This document shows, in pieces, positions 25,013-32,859 of a stretch of DNA of 63,713 bases. Source of the DNA: Streptomyces sp. TRM68367 (GTDB lineage: Bacteria; Actinomycetota; Actinomycetes; Streptomycetales; Streptomycetaceae); the NCBI RefSeq assembly GCF_014495685.1, contig NZ_JACTVI010000045.1:1-63713 (forward strand), written 5' to 3'. Position numbers and translations under genes: made by a program. The notes beneath the pieces were generated by a model. The model saw nothing but the letters and a program-made list of their open reading frames with translations. It made no database searches and was not told the DNA's origin. Positions within the stretch are counted from its first letter, which is position 1, and every line of letters starts with the position of its first letter.

Positions 25013-26016
25013 GCGTTGGCCCCCGAGTACTCCTTGCGGCGGGCGATGATCAGCCGGGCCGCGCCGTTGACCAGCAGCGTGATGACGAAGAGCACCAGAC
25101 CGGAGGCGATCAGCGCGTCCCGGCCCATGGGGGTGGCCTCGTTGAACTTGCTGGCGATGTTCTGGGCGAAGGTGCCGCCGCCCGGGTCGAGCAGGCTGGC
25201 CTTGATGTCGAAGCTCGGGGACAGCACCATGGCGACGGCCATGGTCTCGCCGAGCGCGCGGCCGAGGCCGAGCATCGACGCGGAGATGACGCCGGAGCGG
25301 CCGAACGGCAGCACCGACATGCGGATCACTTCCCAGCGGGTGGCGCCGAGCGCCAGGGCCGCCTCCTCGTGCATCCGCGGGACCTGCCGGAAGACCTCAC
25401 GGCTCACGTTGGTGATGATCGGCAGGATCATGATCGCGAGCACGATGCCGACGGTGAGCATCGAGCGCGGGGCGCCGCCCTGCCACTCGAAGATGCCGGT
25501 CCAGCCTAGGTACTCGTCCAGCCAGCCGTAGAGCCCTTGCAGGTGCGGTACGAGGACGATGGCGCCCCACAGGCCGTAGACGATGGACGGCACGGCGGCG
25601 AGCAGGTCGATCACGTAGGCGATGGGGCCGCCGAGCCTGCGCGGGGCGTAGTGCGTGATGAACAGGGCGATGCCCACCGCGATCGGGACCGCGATGACCA
25701 TGGCGATGATCGAGGAGACGACGGTGCCGTAGATCAGCACCGCGATGCCGAACTCCGGCGGGATGCCGCTGGGGTTCCAGTCGAAGCTGGTGAAGAAGTT
25801 GGCCTCGTCCTTGCTGATCGCGATGGCGGCCCGGTAGGTCAGGAAGGCCGCGATGGCGGCCATGATCACCAGGACGAGGATGCCGGACCCGCGGGAGAGA
25901 CCGAGGAAGATCCGGTCTCCGGGGCGGGTGGCGCCGCGTGCGGCGCGCTTGGCCTCGGCCGGGGACGGCTGCGGGGCGGGGGGAGGCGTGTCGGTTATCT
26001 GTGTGGATGTGTCCAT
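25009..26016 (-). CDS. pstC: Phosphate ABC transporter permease
   Basis: A 335-residue membrane permease with six main helices and the EAA loop seen as MHEEAALALGATRWEVIRMSVLP, which contacts PstB. The protein has a charged cytoplasmic N-terminus of about 45 residues. Second gene of the pst operon, 134 bp after pstS; that gap is large enough for an internal hairpin that may tune expression relative to pstS. Confidence 0.96.
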   Translation of the reverse strand: MDTSTQITDTPPPAPQPSPAEAKRAARGATRPGDRIFLGLSRGSGILVLVIMAAIAAFLTYRAAIAISKDEANFFTSFDWNPSGIPPEFGIAVLIYGTVVSSIIAMVIAVPIAVGIALFITHYAPRRLGGPIAYVIDLLAAVPSIVYGLWGAIVLVPHLQGLYGWLDEYLGWTGIFEWQGGAPRSMLTVGIVLAIMILPIITNVSREVFRQVPRMHEEAALALGATRWEVIRMSVLPFGRSGVISASMLGLGRALGETMAVAMVLSPSFDIKASLLDPGGGTFAQNIASKFNEATPMGRDALIASGLVLFVITLLVNGAARLIIARRKEYSGANA

Positions 26017-26150
26017 CGGGTTCTCCGGTCTGCGGAGCCGTCGTACGGGGCGGCTCCTGGCGGAGCCGCCCGCGGACGGGTGGCCCCTGGCGGCGGTGCA
26101 CCGGACGGTGCGGCCCAGTCCCGCGGTGGGGGCTGGGCCGCACGCTCAGG

Positions 26151-27278
26151 TCAGCTCAGGCCCGAGATGGTCGAGCGGACCTTGGAGATGATCTCGGCGG
26201 GCATCGGGGCGTAGCCGGCGTCGGCCAGCAGGCCCTGGCCCTCCTTGGAGGAGATGTAGTTCAGGAAGGACTTGGTGGCGGGCAGGGTGTCCGCCTTGTT
26301 GCCCTTGTCGCAGACGATCTCGTACGTCACCAGGACGATCGGGTAGGCGTTCGCGGCGGTCGGCGTGTAGTCCAGCTCCAGCGCGAGGTCCTTGCCGGTG
26401 CCGACGACCTTGGCCGCGCCGATGGCGCCGGTGGCGTTCTCGACGGTGGCCTTGACCGGCTCGGGGGCCTCGGTCTTGATGTCGACCGTCTTCATGCCGT
26501 CCTTGGCGTACGACAGCTCGAAGTACGAGATCGCACCCGAGGTCTGCTTCACCTGCTGGGCCAGGCCGGAGGAGCCCGACGCGGACTGGCCGCCCTTGGC
26601 CTCCCAGGACTTGCCCGGCTCGTAGCTCCAGTCCTTGGGCGCGGCGGCCTTCAGGTACTTGGTGAAGTTGTCCGTGGTGCCGGACTCGTCGGAGCGGTGG
26701 AACGCCTGGATCTTGAGGTTCGGCAGCTTGGCGTCGGGGTTCAGCGCCTTGATCGCCGGGTCGTCCCAGTTGGTGATCTTGCTGTCGAAAATCTTGGCGA
26801 GCGTGCCGGCGTCCAGGACGAGCGAGTCGACGCCCGGGACGTTGAAGCCGACGGCGATCGGGCCGCCGACCATCGGCAGGTCGATGCCCTGGCCGCCGGA
26901 GCAGACCTTCTTGGACGTCTCGATCTCGTCGGGCTTGAGCGCGGAGTCGGAACCGGCGAACGCGGTCTGGCCCTGGGTGAACGCGGTGACGCCGGCGCCC
27001 GAGCCGGTCGGGTTGTAGTTGATCTGTACGTCTCGGCAGGCGGCGGTGTACTGCTTGACCCATGCGTCGATCGCGTTCTTCTGGGCCGAGGAGCCGGATG
27101 CCTGGAGCTGGCCCTTGGCGTCGCCGCACTTGATCGAGCTGGGCGCGGCGGTCGTGGAGCCGCCGCTCCCGCTGCCGCCGCCGGTGTCGTCCGAGCCGCA
27201 CGCCGTGAGGGCCAGGGCGCCGGAGACGGCGAGAGCACCGAGAGCGAGGGCCCGCCGGTTCATGCGCTGAAGCTTCAC
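26151..27278 (-). CDS. pstS: Phosphate-binding lipoprotein
   Basis: A 375-residue solute-binding protein. The signal peptide has the lipobox LALTACGS, followed by a Gly/Ser linker. Phosphate-contact segments typical of PstS are visible: QASGSSAQKNAIDAW, TGSGAGV and RSDESGTTDNF. It captures phosphate outside the membrane for PstCAB. The start is GTG 27278 with AGGAAA upstream; ATG 27263 is a possible alternative. The PHO box at 27394-27437 implies PhoP control under phosphate starvation. Confidence 0.97.
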   Translation of the reverse strand: MKLQRMNRRALALGALAVSGALALTACGSDDTGGGSGSGGSTTAAPSSIKCGDAKGQLQASGSSAQKNAIDAWVKQYTAACRDVQINYNPTGSGAGVTAFTQGQTAFAGSDSALKPDEIETSKKVCSGGQGIDLPMVGGPIAVGFNVPGVDSLVLDAGTLAKIFDSKITNWDDPAIKALNPDAKLPNLKIQAFHRSDESGTTDNFTKYLKAAAPKDWSYEPGKSWEAKGGQSASGSSGLAQQVKQTSGAISYFELSYAKDGMKTVDIKTEAPEPVKATVENATGAIGAAKVVGTGKDLALELDYTPTAANAYPIVLVTYEIVCDKGNKADTLPATKSFLNYISSKEGQGLLADAGYAPMPAEIISKVRSTISGLS

Positions 27279-27601
27279 TTGAGGGATTTCCTTCCGGGAG
27301 CCGCCGTCCTGAATTCGGCGGCGTGCGAAGTCTGGGATGCGGACGCGTGTGGGGGTGTGCGAGTCGCACCGCGTAAGGCTGAAATTAGGCAGATCAGGTG
27401 AAGGCGCCGATGGCCGTAAATGAACGAGGGGTGAACCCCTGTAGACGGTGCGGTGAGGTCACGGAACGCTTACGTCGAGGACACGGGGCGGCTGCAAGTT
27501 CCGCACCTCCGGGTGATCGTGCTGCTACACAGGGTACTTGCCGTGGGGCGCGTCCGGTCCACGGTCACTGTCTGTGTGTCATGTGCCGTTCACCCTCGAT
27601 T
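27279..27601. other. pst promoter region
   Basis: About 320 bases between pstS and the Nudix gene, containing the PHO box and, just downstream of it on the minus strand, a TAATTT-like -10 at about 27372-27377. No gene is seen. The part beyond 27440 is the space after the Nudix stop and has no clear terminator. Confidence 0.6.
27394..27437 (-). promoter_or_regulatory. PHO box of the pst operon
   Basis: Read on the minus strand, four consecutive 11-base units: GGTTCACCCCT, CGTTCATTTAC, GGCCATCGGCG, CCTTCACCTGA. Units 1, 2 and 4 carry the TTCA core at the same phase, as in known Streptomyces PhoP direct repeats. The box lies upstream of pstS. Confidence 0.88.
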
Positions 27602-28024
27602 TCACGCCAGGTGCAGGGATTCGAGCAGGGCGTCGACCAGGGTGCGGTCCCTCGGCTGGGTGAGGCGGTCGCGGGCGGTGCCGGGCGGCAGCCACAGGAT
27701 GCGGTCCACCTCGTGGTTCGGTGCGAAGGCGCCGTAGAGCGCCTCGGCCGCCCAGTAGCTCACCTGCTTGGGGCGGCCGTTCGCCGTGTAGCGCGAGGTG
27801 GGGAGGCGGGCGCCGAGCGCGGCGGCGTACCCGGTCTCCTCCTCGACCTCCCGCAACGCCCCCGCGAGCGGGTCCTCGCCGCGCTTCAGCTTGCCCTTGG
27901 GATGGGACCAGTCGTCGTACTTCGGCCGGTGGACGAGGCAGATCTCCAGTTCGCCGTCCACCGGGGAGCGGCGCCACAGGACGCAGCCTGCTGCCTGAAC
28001 GGTGGTGTCCTTCGGGGAGCTCAC
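27602..28024 (-). CDS. Nudix hydrolase
   Basis: A small MutT-like hydrolase with an exact Nudix box: GKLKRGEDPLAGALREVEEE then TG (G-x5-E-x7-R-E-x-x-E-E-x-G). The motif HRPKYDDWSHPKGKL matches the MutT1-type group that cleaves 8-oxo-dGTP or diadenosine polyphosphates, but the C-terminal phosphatase domain of some relatives is absent. It is downstream of CHAD and ppk in the same direction, so a role in polyphosphate or nucleotide polyphosphate turnover is plausible. GTG 28024 has AGGAGG upstream at a long spacing; ATG 28060 is the alternative. Confidence 0.9.
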   Translation of the reverse strand: MSSPKDTTVQAAGCVLWRRSPVDGELEICLVHRPKYDDWSHPKGKLKRGEDPLAGALREVEEETGYAAALGARLPTSRYTANGRPKQVSYWAAEALYGAFAPNHEVDRILWLPPGTARDRLTQPRDRTLVDALLESLHLA

Positions 28025-28065
28025 AGGGTGTTCACGCCTCCTCGGACTGACTCGGACCATGGGTT

Positions 28066-29400
28066 CTAAGACGTGCCGATGACTTCCTTCTGCCAGCAGC
28101 GCTGGAACGCGTAGCGTGCCGCCTCCACCTCGTGCCGCTGGTCGGCGTGGAGCACGCCGAGGGCGTACGCGGTCGCCGGGGCGATGCGTGGCGTGCGGGC
28201 CGCCTGGGCCGCGGCGGCGGCCGCCTCGGAGGCGTCGCGGTGCCGGTCGAGGGCATCGCCGGCGGCCAGCAGCCGTACGCCCATGGGGGCGTTCTCGCCG
28301 TACAGGACCTCGCGGGCGTAGCGGTGCAGGCGCAGCAGCAGGCGGACCTGGTGCCAGGGGGCGTCCTGCGGGTGGGGGGACGGGTCCGGGGAGAGGCCGT
28401 GGATGAGCGCCTCCGCGTTGTACGGGTGGCCGGCGGTGAGCAGCGGGAGGGCCGTGACGGCGTCGGCGAGCCGGTCCTCCGCGGCGGCGGCCAGGGGGCG
28501 CAGGTCGGCGGTGTCCGCCGTGGTGGTGAGGGGGACCTCGCTGGCCAGTACGGCGACCTTGTCGGCGACCGCGTGGAAGCGGCTGCTGCCGAGGGCTTGG
28601 AGGGCCGTGGAGTGGGCTCGGGTGCGGGCCAGTGTCAGCTGGCGGTCCAGAAGGGCGCCTGCCTTTGCCGCGCCCACTGTGAGGTTGCCGCGGTCCGGGG
28701 TGGGCGCCGGGTGGGTGGGGTGGCCGGCCTCGCCGGGTGCCTCCCCCACGCTCGAACGAGCTCGCGCGGGGGCACCTCCATCGTCCACCCGTGCCGCCCC
28801 GGCGGCACGACCGCCCGCAGCTGCGTCGGTGCGGCGGCCGGTGGCTCGGCTGCTCGTGGCTGTGTCGGTGCGGCCGTCGGCGGCTGCTGTGTCGGTGCGT
28901 CGGCTGGTGGTTCGGCTGCCCGTGGCTGTGTCGGTGCGGCCGGCCGTGGTCGCGTCGCCTCGGCCGGTGGCAGAAGTGCCGCTACGGCTGGTCGTCGCCA
29001 CGCCGGCTGTTCCGCCCACCGCCGGCGCCGACTGCGTCGGGAACCCCGTCGAGCCCGACAGCCGGTGCAGTGCCTGGAGCAGGCGGTCCAGGCGGGTCGC
29101 ACAGGCGTGTTCCATGGCCAGGGTGCCCGAGACCCAGGCCAGTTCCGGGCGCATGCTCTCGGACCAGTCCGTGTCGAGGAGGGACTGGAAGGTGTGCAGG
29201 CTGCCGCTGATGCGGCGGGCCGAGCGGCGCAGTGCGCGGCCCGCGTCGACGGACGCCTCCGAGCCGTTGGCCCCGGTCTCCCGGTGCTGGCGCAGCGCGC
29301 GGAGGAACTCCGTGGCCTGGGCACGCAGATAGCCCGCGAGGGCGTCTGCGGTCACCGGCCCGGACGTGGGGTCCGTCGGGTCAAGGTGTTGCTGTGCCAC
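28066..29400 (-). CDS. CHAD domain protein with repeat-expanded centre
   Basis: A 444-residue protein with conserved alpha-helical CHAD halves at residues 1-130 (for example EASVDAGRALRRSARRISGS) and 225-444. CHAD domains bind inorganic polyphosphate, and this one lies between ppk and a Nudix gene. Its 20-bp overlap with ppk indicates coupling. The middle (about residues 130-220) is low-complexity Thr/Arg/Ala/Gly with repeated RTDTA and RRTDTA motifs. It is encoded by minisatellite-like DNA and a copy of an interspersed genomic repeat. The insertion keeps frame. Confidence 0.85.
   Translation of the reverse strand: MAQQHLDPTDPTSGPVTADALAGYLRAQATEFLRALRQHRETGANGSEASVDAGRALRRSARRISGSLHTFQSLLDTDWSESMRPELAWVSGTLAMEHACATRLDRLLQALHRLSGSTGFPTQSAPAVGGTAGVATTSRSGTSATGRGDATTAGRTDTATGSRTTSRRTDTAAADGRTDTATSSRATGRRTDAAAGGRAAGAARVDDGGAPARARSSVGEAPGEAGHPTHPAPTPDRGNLTVGAAKAGALLDRQLTLARTRAHSTALQALGSSRFHAVADKVAVLASEVPLTTTADTADLRPLAAAAEDRLADAVTALPLLTAGHPYNAEALIHGLSPDPSPHPQDAPWHQVRLLLRLHRYAREVLYGENAPMGVRLLAAGDALDRHRDASEAAAAAAQAARTPRIAPATAYALGVLHADQRHEVEAARYAFQRCWQKEVIGTS
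28736..28840 (+). repeat. Interspersed GC-rich repeat, copy B, inside the CHAD gene
   Basis: Contains the hairpin module GGTGCCTCCCCCACG...GGGGGCACC (28736-28776) around CGAACGAGCTCG, then CCACCCGTGCCGCCCC and GCACGACCGCCCGCAGCTGC. It is shared with copy C at 51259-51450 and, without the hairpin, with copy A. Confidence 0.8.
28841..28960 (+). repeat. Imperfect minisatellite in the CHAD gene
   Basis: GTGGCTGTGTCGGTGCGGCCG recurs with small changes about every 60 bases, with partial units (CTGTGTCGGTGCG, CGGCTGGTGGTTCGGCTGC) between. It encodes the Arg/Thr/Ala low-complexity segment of the CHAD protein on the other strand. Confidence 0.7.
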
Positions 29401-31747
29401 GCCGGCGCCTCCGGGCGTCTATGAGCATCTCCTGGACGTTGCGCAGGGGCTGTCCGTCCGCGTCGGCCGCATGCCGGGTCCAGTCGCCGTCCGAGCCGAG
29501 GTGCCAGGAGGCGGTGGTGTCCGACATGCCGGTCTCCAGCAGCCGGTTGAGGGCTGCCCGGTGGGCCGGGTCGGTGACCCGGACCAGCGCCTCGATACGG
29601 CGGTCGAGGTTGCGGTGCATCATGTCGGCGCTGCCGAACCACACCTCGGGCTCGCCGCCGTTGCCGAAGGCGAAGACCCGGGAGTGTTCGAGGAAGCGGC
29701 CGAGTACGGACCGTACACGAATGTTCTCGGACAGTCCCGTGACCCCGGGGCGCAGTGCGCAGATGCCGCGCACCCAGACGTCGACCGGCACACCCGCCTG
29801 GGACGCCCGGTACAGGGCGTCGATGACGGCCTCGTCGACCATCGAGTTGACCTTGATGCGGATGTAGGCGTGACGCCCGGCAACGTGGTGCTGGGCCTCC
29901 TTCTTGATCCGCGCGATCAACCCGTCCCGCAGGGACTTGGGGGCGACCAGCAGCCGCCGGTAGGTCTCCCGGCGCGAGTAGCCTGACAGCCGGTTGAACA
30001 GGTCGGACAGGTCCGCGCCGACCTGCGGGTCGGCCGTCAGCAGGCCCAGGTCCTCGTAGAGACGGGCCGTCTTCGGGTGGTAGTTGCCGGTGCCGACGTG
30101 GCTGTAGCGCCGTAGCGTCTCGCCCTCCTGGCGGACCACGAGTGACAGCTTGCAGTGGGTCTTCAGCCCGACCAGGCCGTAGACGACATGGCAGCCGGCC
30201 TCCTCCAGCTTGCGCGCCCACTTGATGTTGGCGTGCTCGTCGAAGCGGGCCTTGATCTCGACCAGGACGAGGACCTGCTTGCCGGACTCGGCGGCGTCGA
30301 TGAGCGCGTCGACTATCGGGGAGTCGCCGGAGGTCCGGTACAGGGTCTGCTTGATGGCGAGGACGTCCGGGTCGTTGGCCGCCTGCTCCAGGAACGCCTG
30401 CACGGACGTCGAGAACGAGTCGTACGGGTGGTGCAGCAGCACGTCCCGGCTGCGCAGCGCGGCGAAGATGTCGGGCGCGGACGCCGACTCGACCTCGGCG
30501 AGGTCACGGTGGGTGCCGGCGACGAACTTCGGGTACTTCAGCTCGGCCCGGTCGAGGGAGGCGATGCGGAAGAGGCCGGTGAGGTCCAGGGGACCCGGCA
30601 GCGGGTACACCTCGGCCTCGGTGATCTTCAGCTCGCGCACCAGCAGGTCCAGGACCTCCCGGTCTATGGACTCCTCCACCTCCAGGCGCACCGGCGGACC
30701 GAAGCGGCGCCGCATGAGCTCCTTCTCCAGGGCCTGGAGGAGGTTCTCGGCGTCGTCCTCCTCGACCTCCAGGTCCTCGTTGCGGGTGACCCGGAAGGTG
30801 TGGTGCTCCAGGACCTCCATGCCCGGGAAGAGTTCTTCCAGGTGGGCGGCGATGACGTCCTCCAGCGGGACGTACCGGCCCGGGGCGGCCTCCAGGAAGC
30901 GGGACAGCAGCGGCGGCACCTTCACGCGCGCGAAGTGCCGGTGGCCGTTGACCGGGTTGCGCACGATGACCGCGAGGTTGAGCGAGAGACCCGAGATGTA
31001 CGGGAAGGGGTGCGCCGGGTCGACGGCCAGCGGCGTCAGGACCGGGAAGATCTGGTGCCGGAAGAGCGTGAAGAGCCGCGCCTGCTCCTTCTCGGTGAGC
31101 TCGTTCCAGCGGACCAGGTGGATGCCCTCCTCGGCGAGGGCCGGGGCGACGTCCTCGTGGAAGCAGGCGGCGTGCCGGGCCATCAGCTCGCGCGAGCGGG
31201 ACCAGATCATCTCCAGCACCTCGCGCGGCTGGAGCCCGGAGGCGGACCGGGTCGCCACGCCGGTGGCGATACGGCGCTTAAGACCGGCGACCCGGACCAT
31301 GAAGAACTCGTCGAGGTTGCTGGCGAAGATCGCGAGGAAGTTGGCCCGCTCCAGTAGTGGCGTGTTCGGGGCCTCGGCGAGTTCGAGCACCCGCTCGTTG
31401 AACGCGAGCCAGCTGCGCTCCCGGTCCAGGAACCGGCCCTGCGGCAGCTGCGCCCCGTCGACCTGTGCCTCCTCGTACGCGTCGAGGTCGGCGTCGATGT
31501 CGGGTTCCAGGTCGGAGACCACCGCGGAGGAGACGGTGTGCGGCCGGTGTGCGGCGATGGAGCCGACGGAGGGCTGCGCGTGCTGGACTTCCTGCGTGTC
31601 TTGCTGGCTCATGAACCCATTCTTCCGCGCGCGCGGCGATACGGGCGCGTCGGAGAGCGCGGGTGGGAGCGCTGCGGTAACACGGATGTCCCCATTCCTC
31701 GCGTTCCCCTCGGGGGGCGGCGAAGGCTCTGGCACGGCGGGCTTCAT
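29381..31747 (-). CDS. ppk: Polyphosphate kinase
   Basis: PPK1 enzyme of up to 788 residues that makes polyphosphate from ATP at the membrane/cytoplasm interface. The N-terminal domain is present (FLDRERSWLAFNERVLELAE; ANFLAIFASNLDEFFMVRVAG). The catalytic phosphotransferase region has RARFDEHANIKWARKLE-like IKARFDEHANIKWAR and the phosphohistidine loop HVGTGNYHPKTARLYEDLG. The C-terminal domain includes the second HKD-like motif. The first ~45 residues are low-complexity, and ATG 31612 (MSQQDTQE) is an alternative start. First gene of the ppk-CHAD-Nudix operon. Confidence 0.96.
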   Translation of the reverse strand: MKPAVPEPSPPPEGNARNGDIRVTAALPPALSDAPVSPRARKNGFMSQQDTQEVQHAQPSVGSIAAHRPHTVSSAVVSDLEPDIDADLDAYEEAQVDGAQLPQGRFLDRERSWLAFNERVLELAEAPNTPLLERANFLAIFASNLDEFFMVRVAGLKRRIATGVATRSASGLQPREVLEMIWSRSRELMARHAACFHEDVAPALAEEGIHLVRWNELTEKEQARLFTLFRHQIFPVLTPLAVDPAHPFPYISGLSLNLAVIVRNPVNGHRHFARVKVPPLLSRFLEAAPGRYVPLEDVIAAHLEELFPGMEVLEHHTFRVTRNEDLEVEEDDAENLLQALEKELMRRRFGPPVRLEVEESIDREVLDLLVRELKITEAEVYPLPGPLDLTGLFRIASLDRAELKYPKFVAGTHRDLAEVESASAPDIFAALRSRDVLLHHPYDSFSTSVQAFLEQAANDPDVLAIKQTLYRTSGDSPIVDALIDAAESGKQVLVLVEIKARFDEHANIKWARKLEEAGCHVVYGLVGLKTHCKLSLVVRQEGETLRRYSHVGTGNYHPKTARLYEDLGLLTADPQVGADLSDLFNRLSGYSRRETYRRLLVAPKSLRDGLIARIKKEAQHHVAGRHAYIRIKVNSMVDEAVIDALYRASQAGVPVDVWVRGICALRPGVTGLSENIRVRSVLGRFLEHSRVFAFGNGGEPEVWFGSADMMHRNLDRRIEALVRVTDPAHRAALNRLLETGMSDTTASWHLGSDGDWTRHAADADGQPLRNVQEMLIDARRRRRGTATP

Positions 31748-32166
31748 TCGCTGAGCGTCGCAACCCTGTCTGAATCGATGGTTACGGAGACATGACGTGC
31801 GGGATAGCGGGGGGCGGCTCGCGGGCGTCTACGGCAGGGGTCCTTCGTACGGCCCTCCCGGGGCTGGCACGCCGGGTGCTGCGTCCGGAGGTTCTCGAAC
31901 ACGATATGGCAGAGGATGTCGAGAACGGCCTGGCGGCTCCGTCCCAGAGGGGATGCGGCCACCGTGGCGCCGCCCGCGTGGCCGCCATCCGTGACACCTA
32001 CCCCGGCCCGCTCGACCTGGGTGGCCCGCTGCTGATCGTCGACACCAGCCGCCCTGCCGACTCCTCGGCGCTGGCGACAAAGACCGCGCACGCCCTGGAA
32101 GCTGGGCGCGGGAGCGCCGGCTGAAGTGCTCAATGGCCACAGCAGCAGACTTCACCAGAGGGCCGC
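31748..32166. other. Intergenic stretch upstream of ppk
   Basis: About 420 bases. A plus-strand frame at 31792-32124 ends in a segment (GPLDLGGPLLIVDTSRPADS) that faintly recalls the phosphoribosyltransferase-type tail of some helicases or ComF proteins. It lacks a proper start and upstream domain, so at most it is a remnant. The ppk promoter must lie near 31750-31850 on the minus strand; I see no convincing PHO box. Confidence 0.3.
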
Positions 32167-32859
32167 TCAGATCCTGTTCTTCCGCGCCGCACACAAGCGT
32201 GAACCGGAAAGCACCGGCCCGCGCCGCAACGGCTCCGGCGCGAACGCCGTCCACGTCAGCGCGGCGAGGAGCGCCATCGCCGTCCAGCGGTCGTGTGCGG
32301 CGTCCCACTCCGAAGACCCCGGTGCGGGCAGCAGGGTCCAGTCGTCGGGGAGGAGCAGGGCCGTGGCGACGGCTGCGGTCAGCAGGGCCGTCGTCACGGC
32401 GAGTCCCGGCTCGGGCCGGTCGGTGAACCGGACCGCGGTCGCCGCACCGGCAAGCGCGCAGCCCGCGACGCCTGCCGCCTCCAGCGTGATGTCGCCCAGC
32501 GGGGGCCGGGCCTGTGCCGGTACGAGGAGCAGGGCCGTCGTCCACCACAGCGCGGCGAGCGGGGCGACCAGGGCCAGCCGCAGGGTGATGCGGAGTGGGC
32601 GGGGCGTCGGTACCGGTGTGGTGGTGTGCCGGGCCGGGTCGTCCAGGAGGAAGGCCGGGCCCAGGGCGAAGCAGAGGGCTGCTCCTCGTAGGAGGGTGAG
32701 TCCCTGCCAGGGGTCCGCGGCGCCGGATCGCATCCGCGGGATACCGACCAGCAGCAGCCCGAGCCCGGCGCCTGCCGCCAGCGGCATCCAGGGCAGCGTC
32801 CGCCACACCGGCCGGACCAGGGACAGCACAGGCACACCCTCACCCCTCACAGGAGTCAC
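32167..32859 (-). CDS. Integral membrane protein of an ABC exporter cluster
   Basis: A 230-residue protein with about six hydrophobic segments and a short basic tail (SGSRLCAARKNRI). It overlaps the preceding membrane protein gene by 20 bp and is last in a minus-strand run that starts with an ECF sigma factor. No motif beyond the membrane pattern is visible. It probably works with the ATPase at 34378-35238, either as a second permease or an accessory subunit. Confidence 0.7.
   Translation of the reverse strand: MTPVRGEGVPVLSLVRPVWRTLPWMPLAAGAGLGLLLVGIPRMRSGAADPWQGLTLLRGAALCFALGPAFLLDDPARHTTTPVPTPRPLRITLRLALVAPLAALWWTTALLLVPAQARPPLGDITLEAAGVAGCALAGAATAVRFTDRPEPGLAVTTALLTAAVATALLLPDDWTLLPAPGSSEWDAAHDRWTAMALLAALTWTAFAPEPLRRGPVLSGSRLCAARKNRI

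Noticed and set aside
27582..27606. GTTCACCCTCGATTTCACGCC as a second PHO box near pst
   Set aside because: Only one clean TTCACC unit, wrong orientation for the Nudix gene and located at its 3' end.
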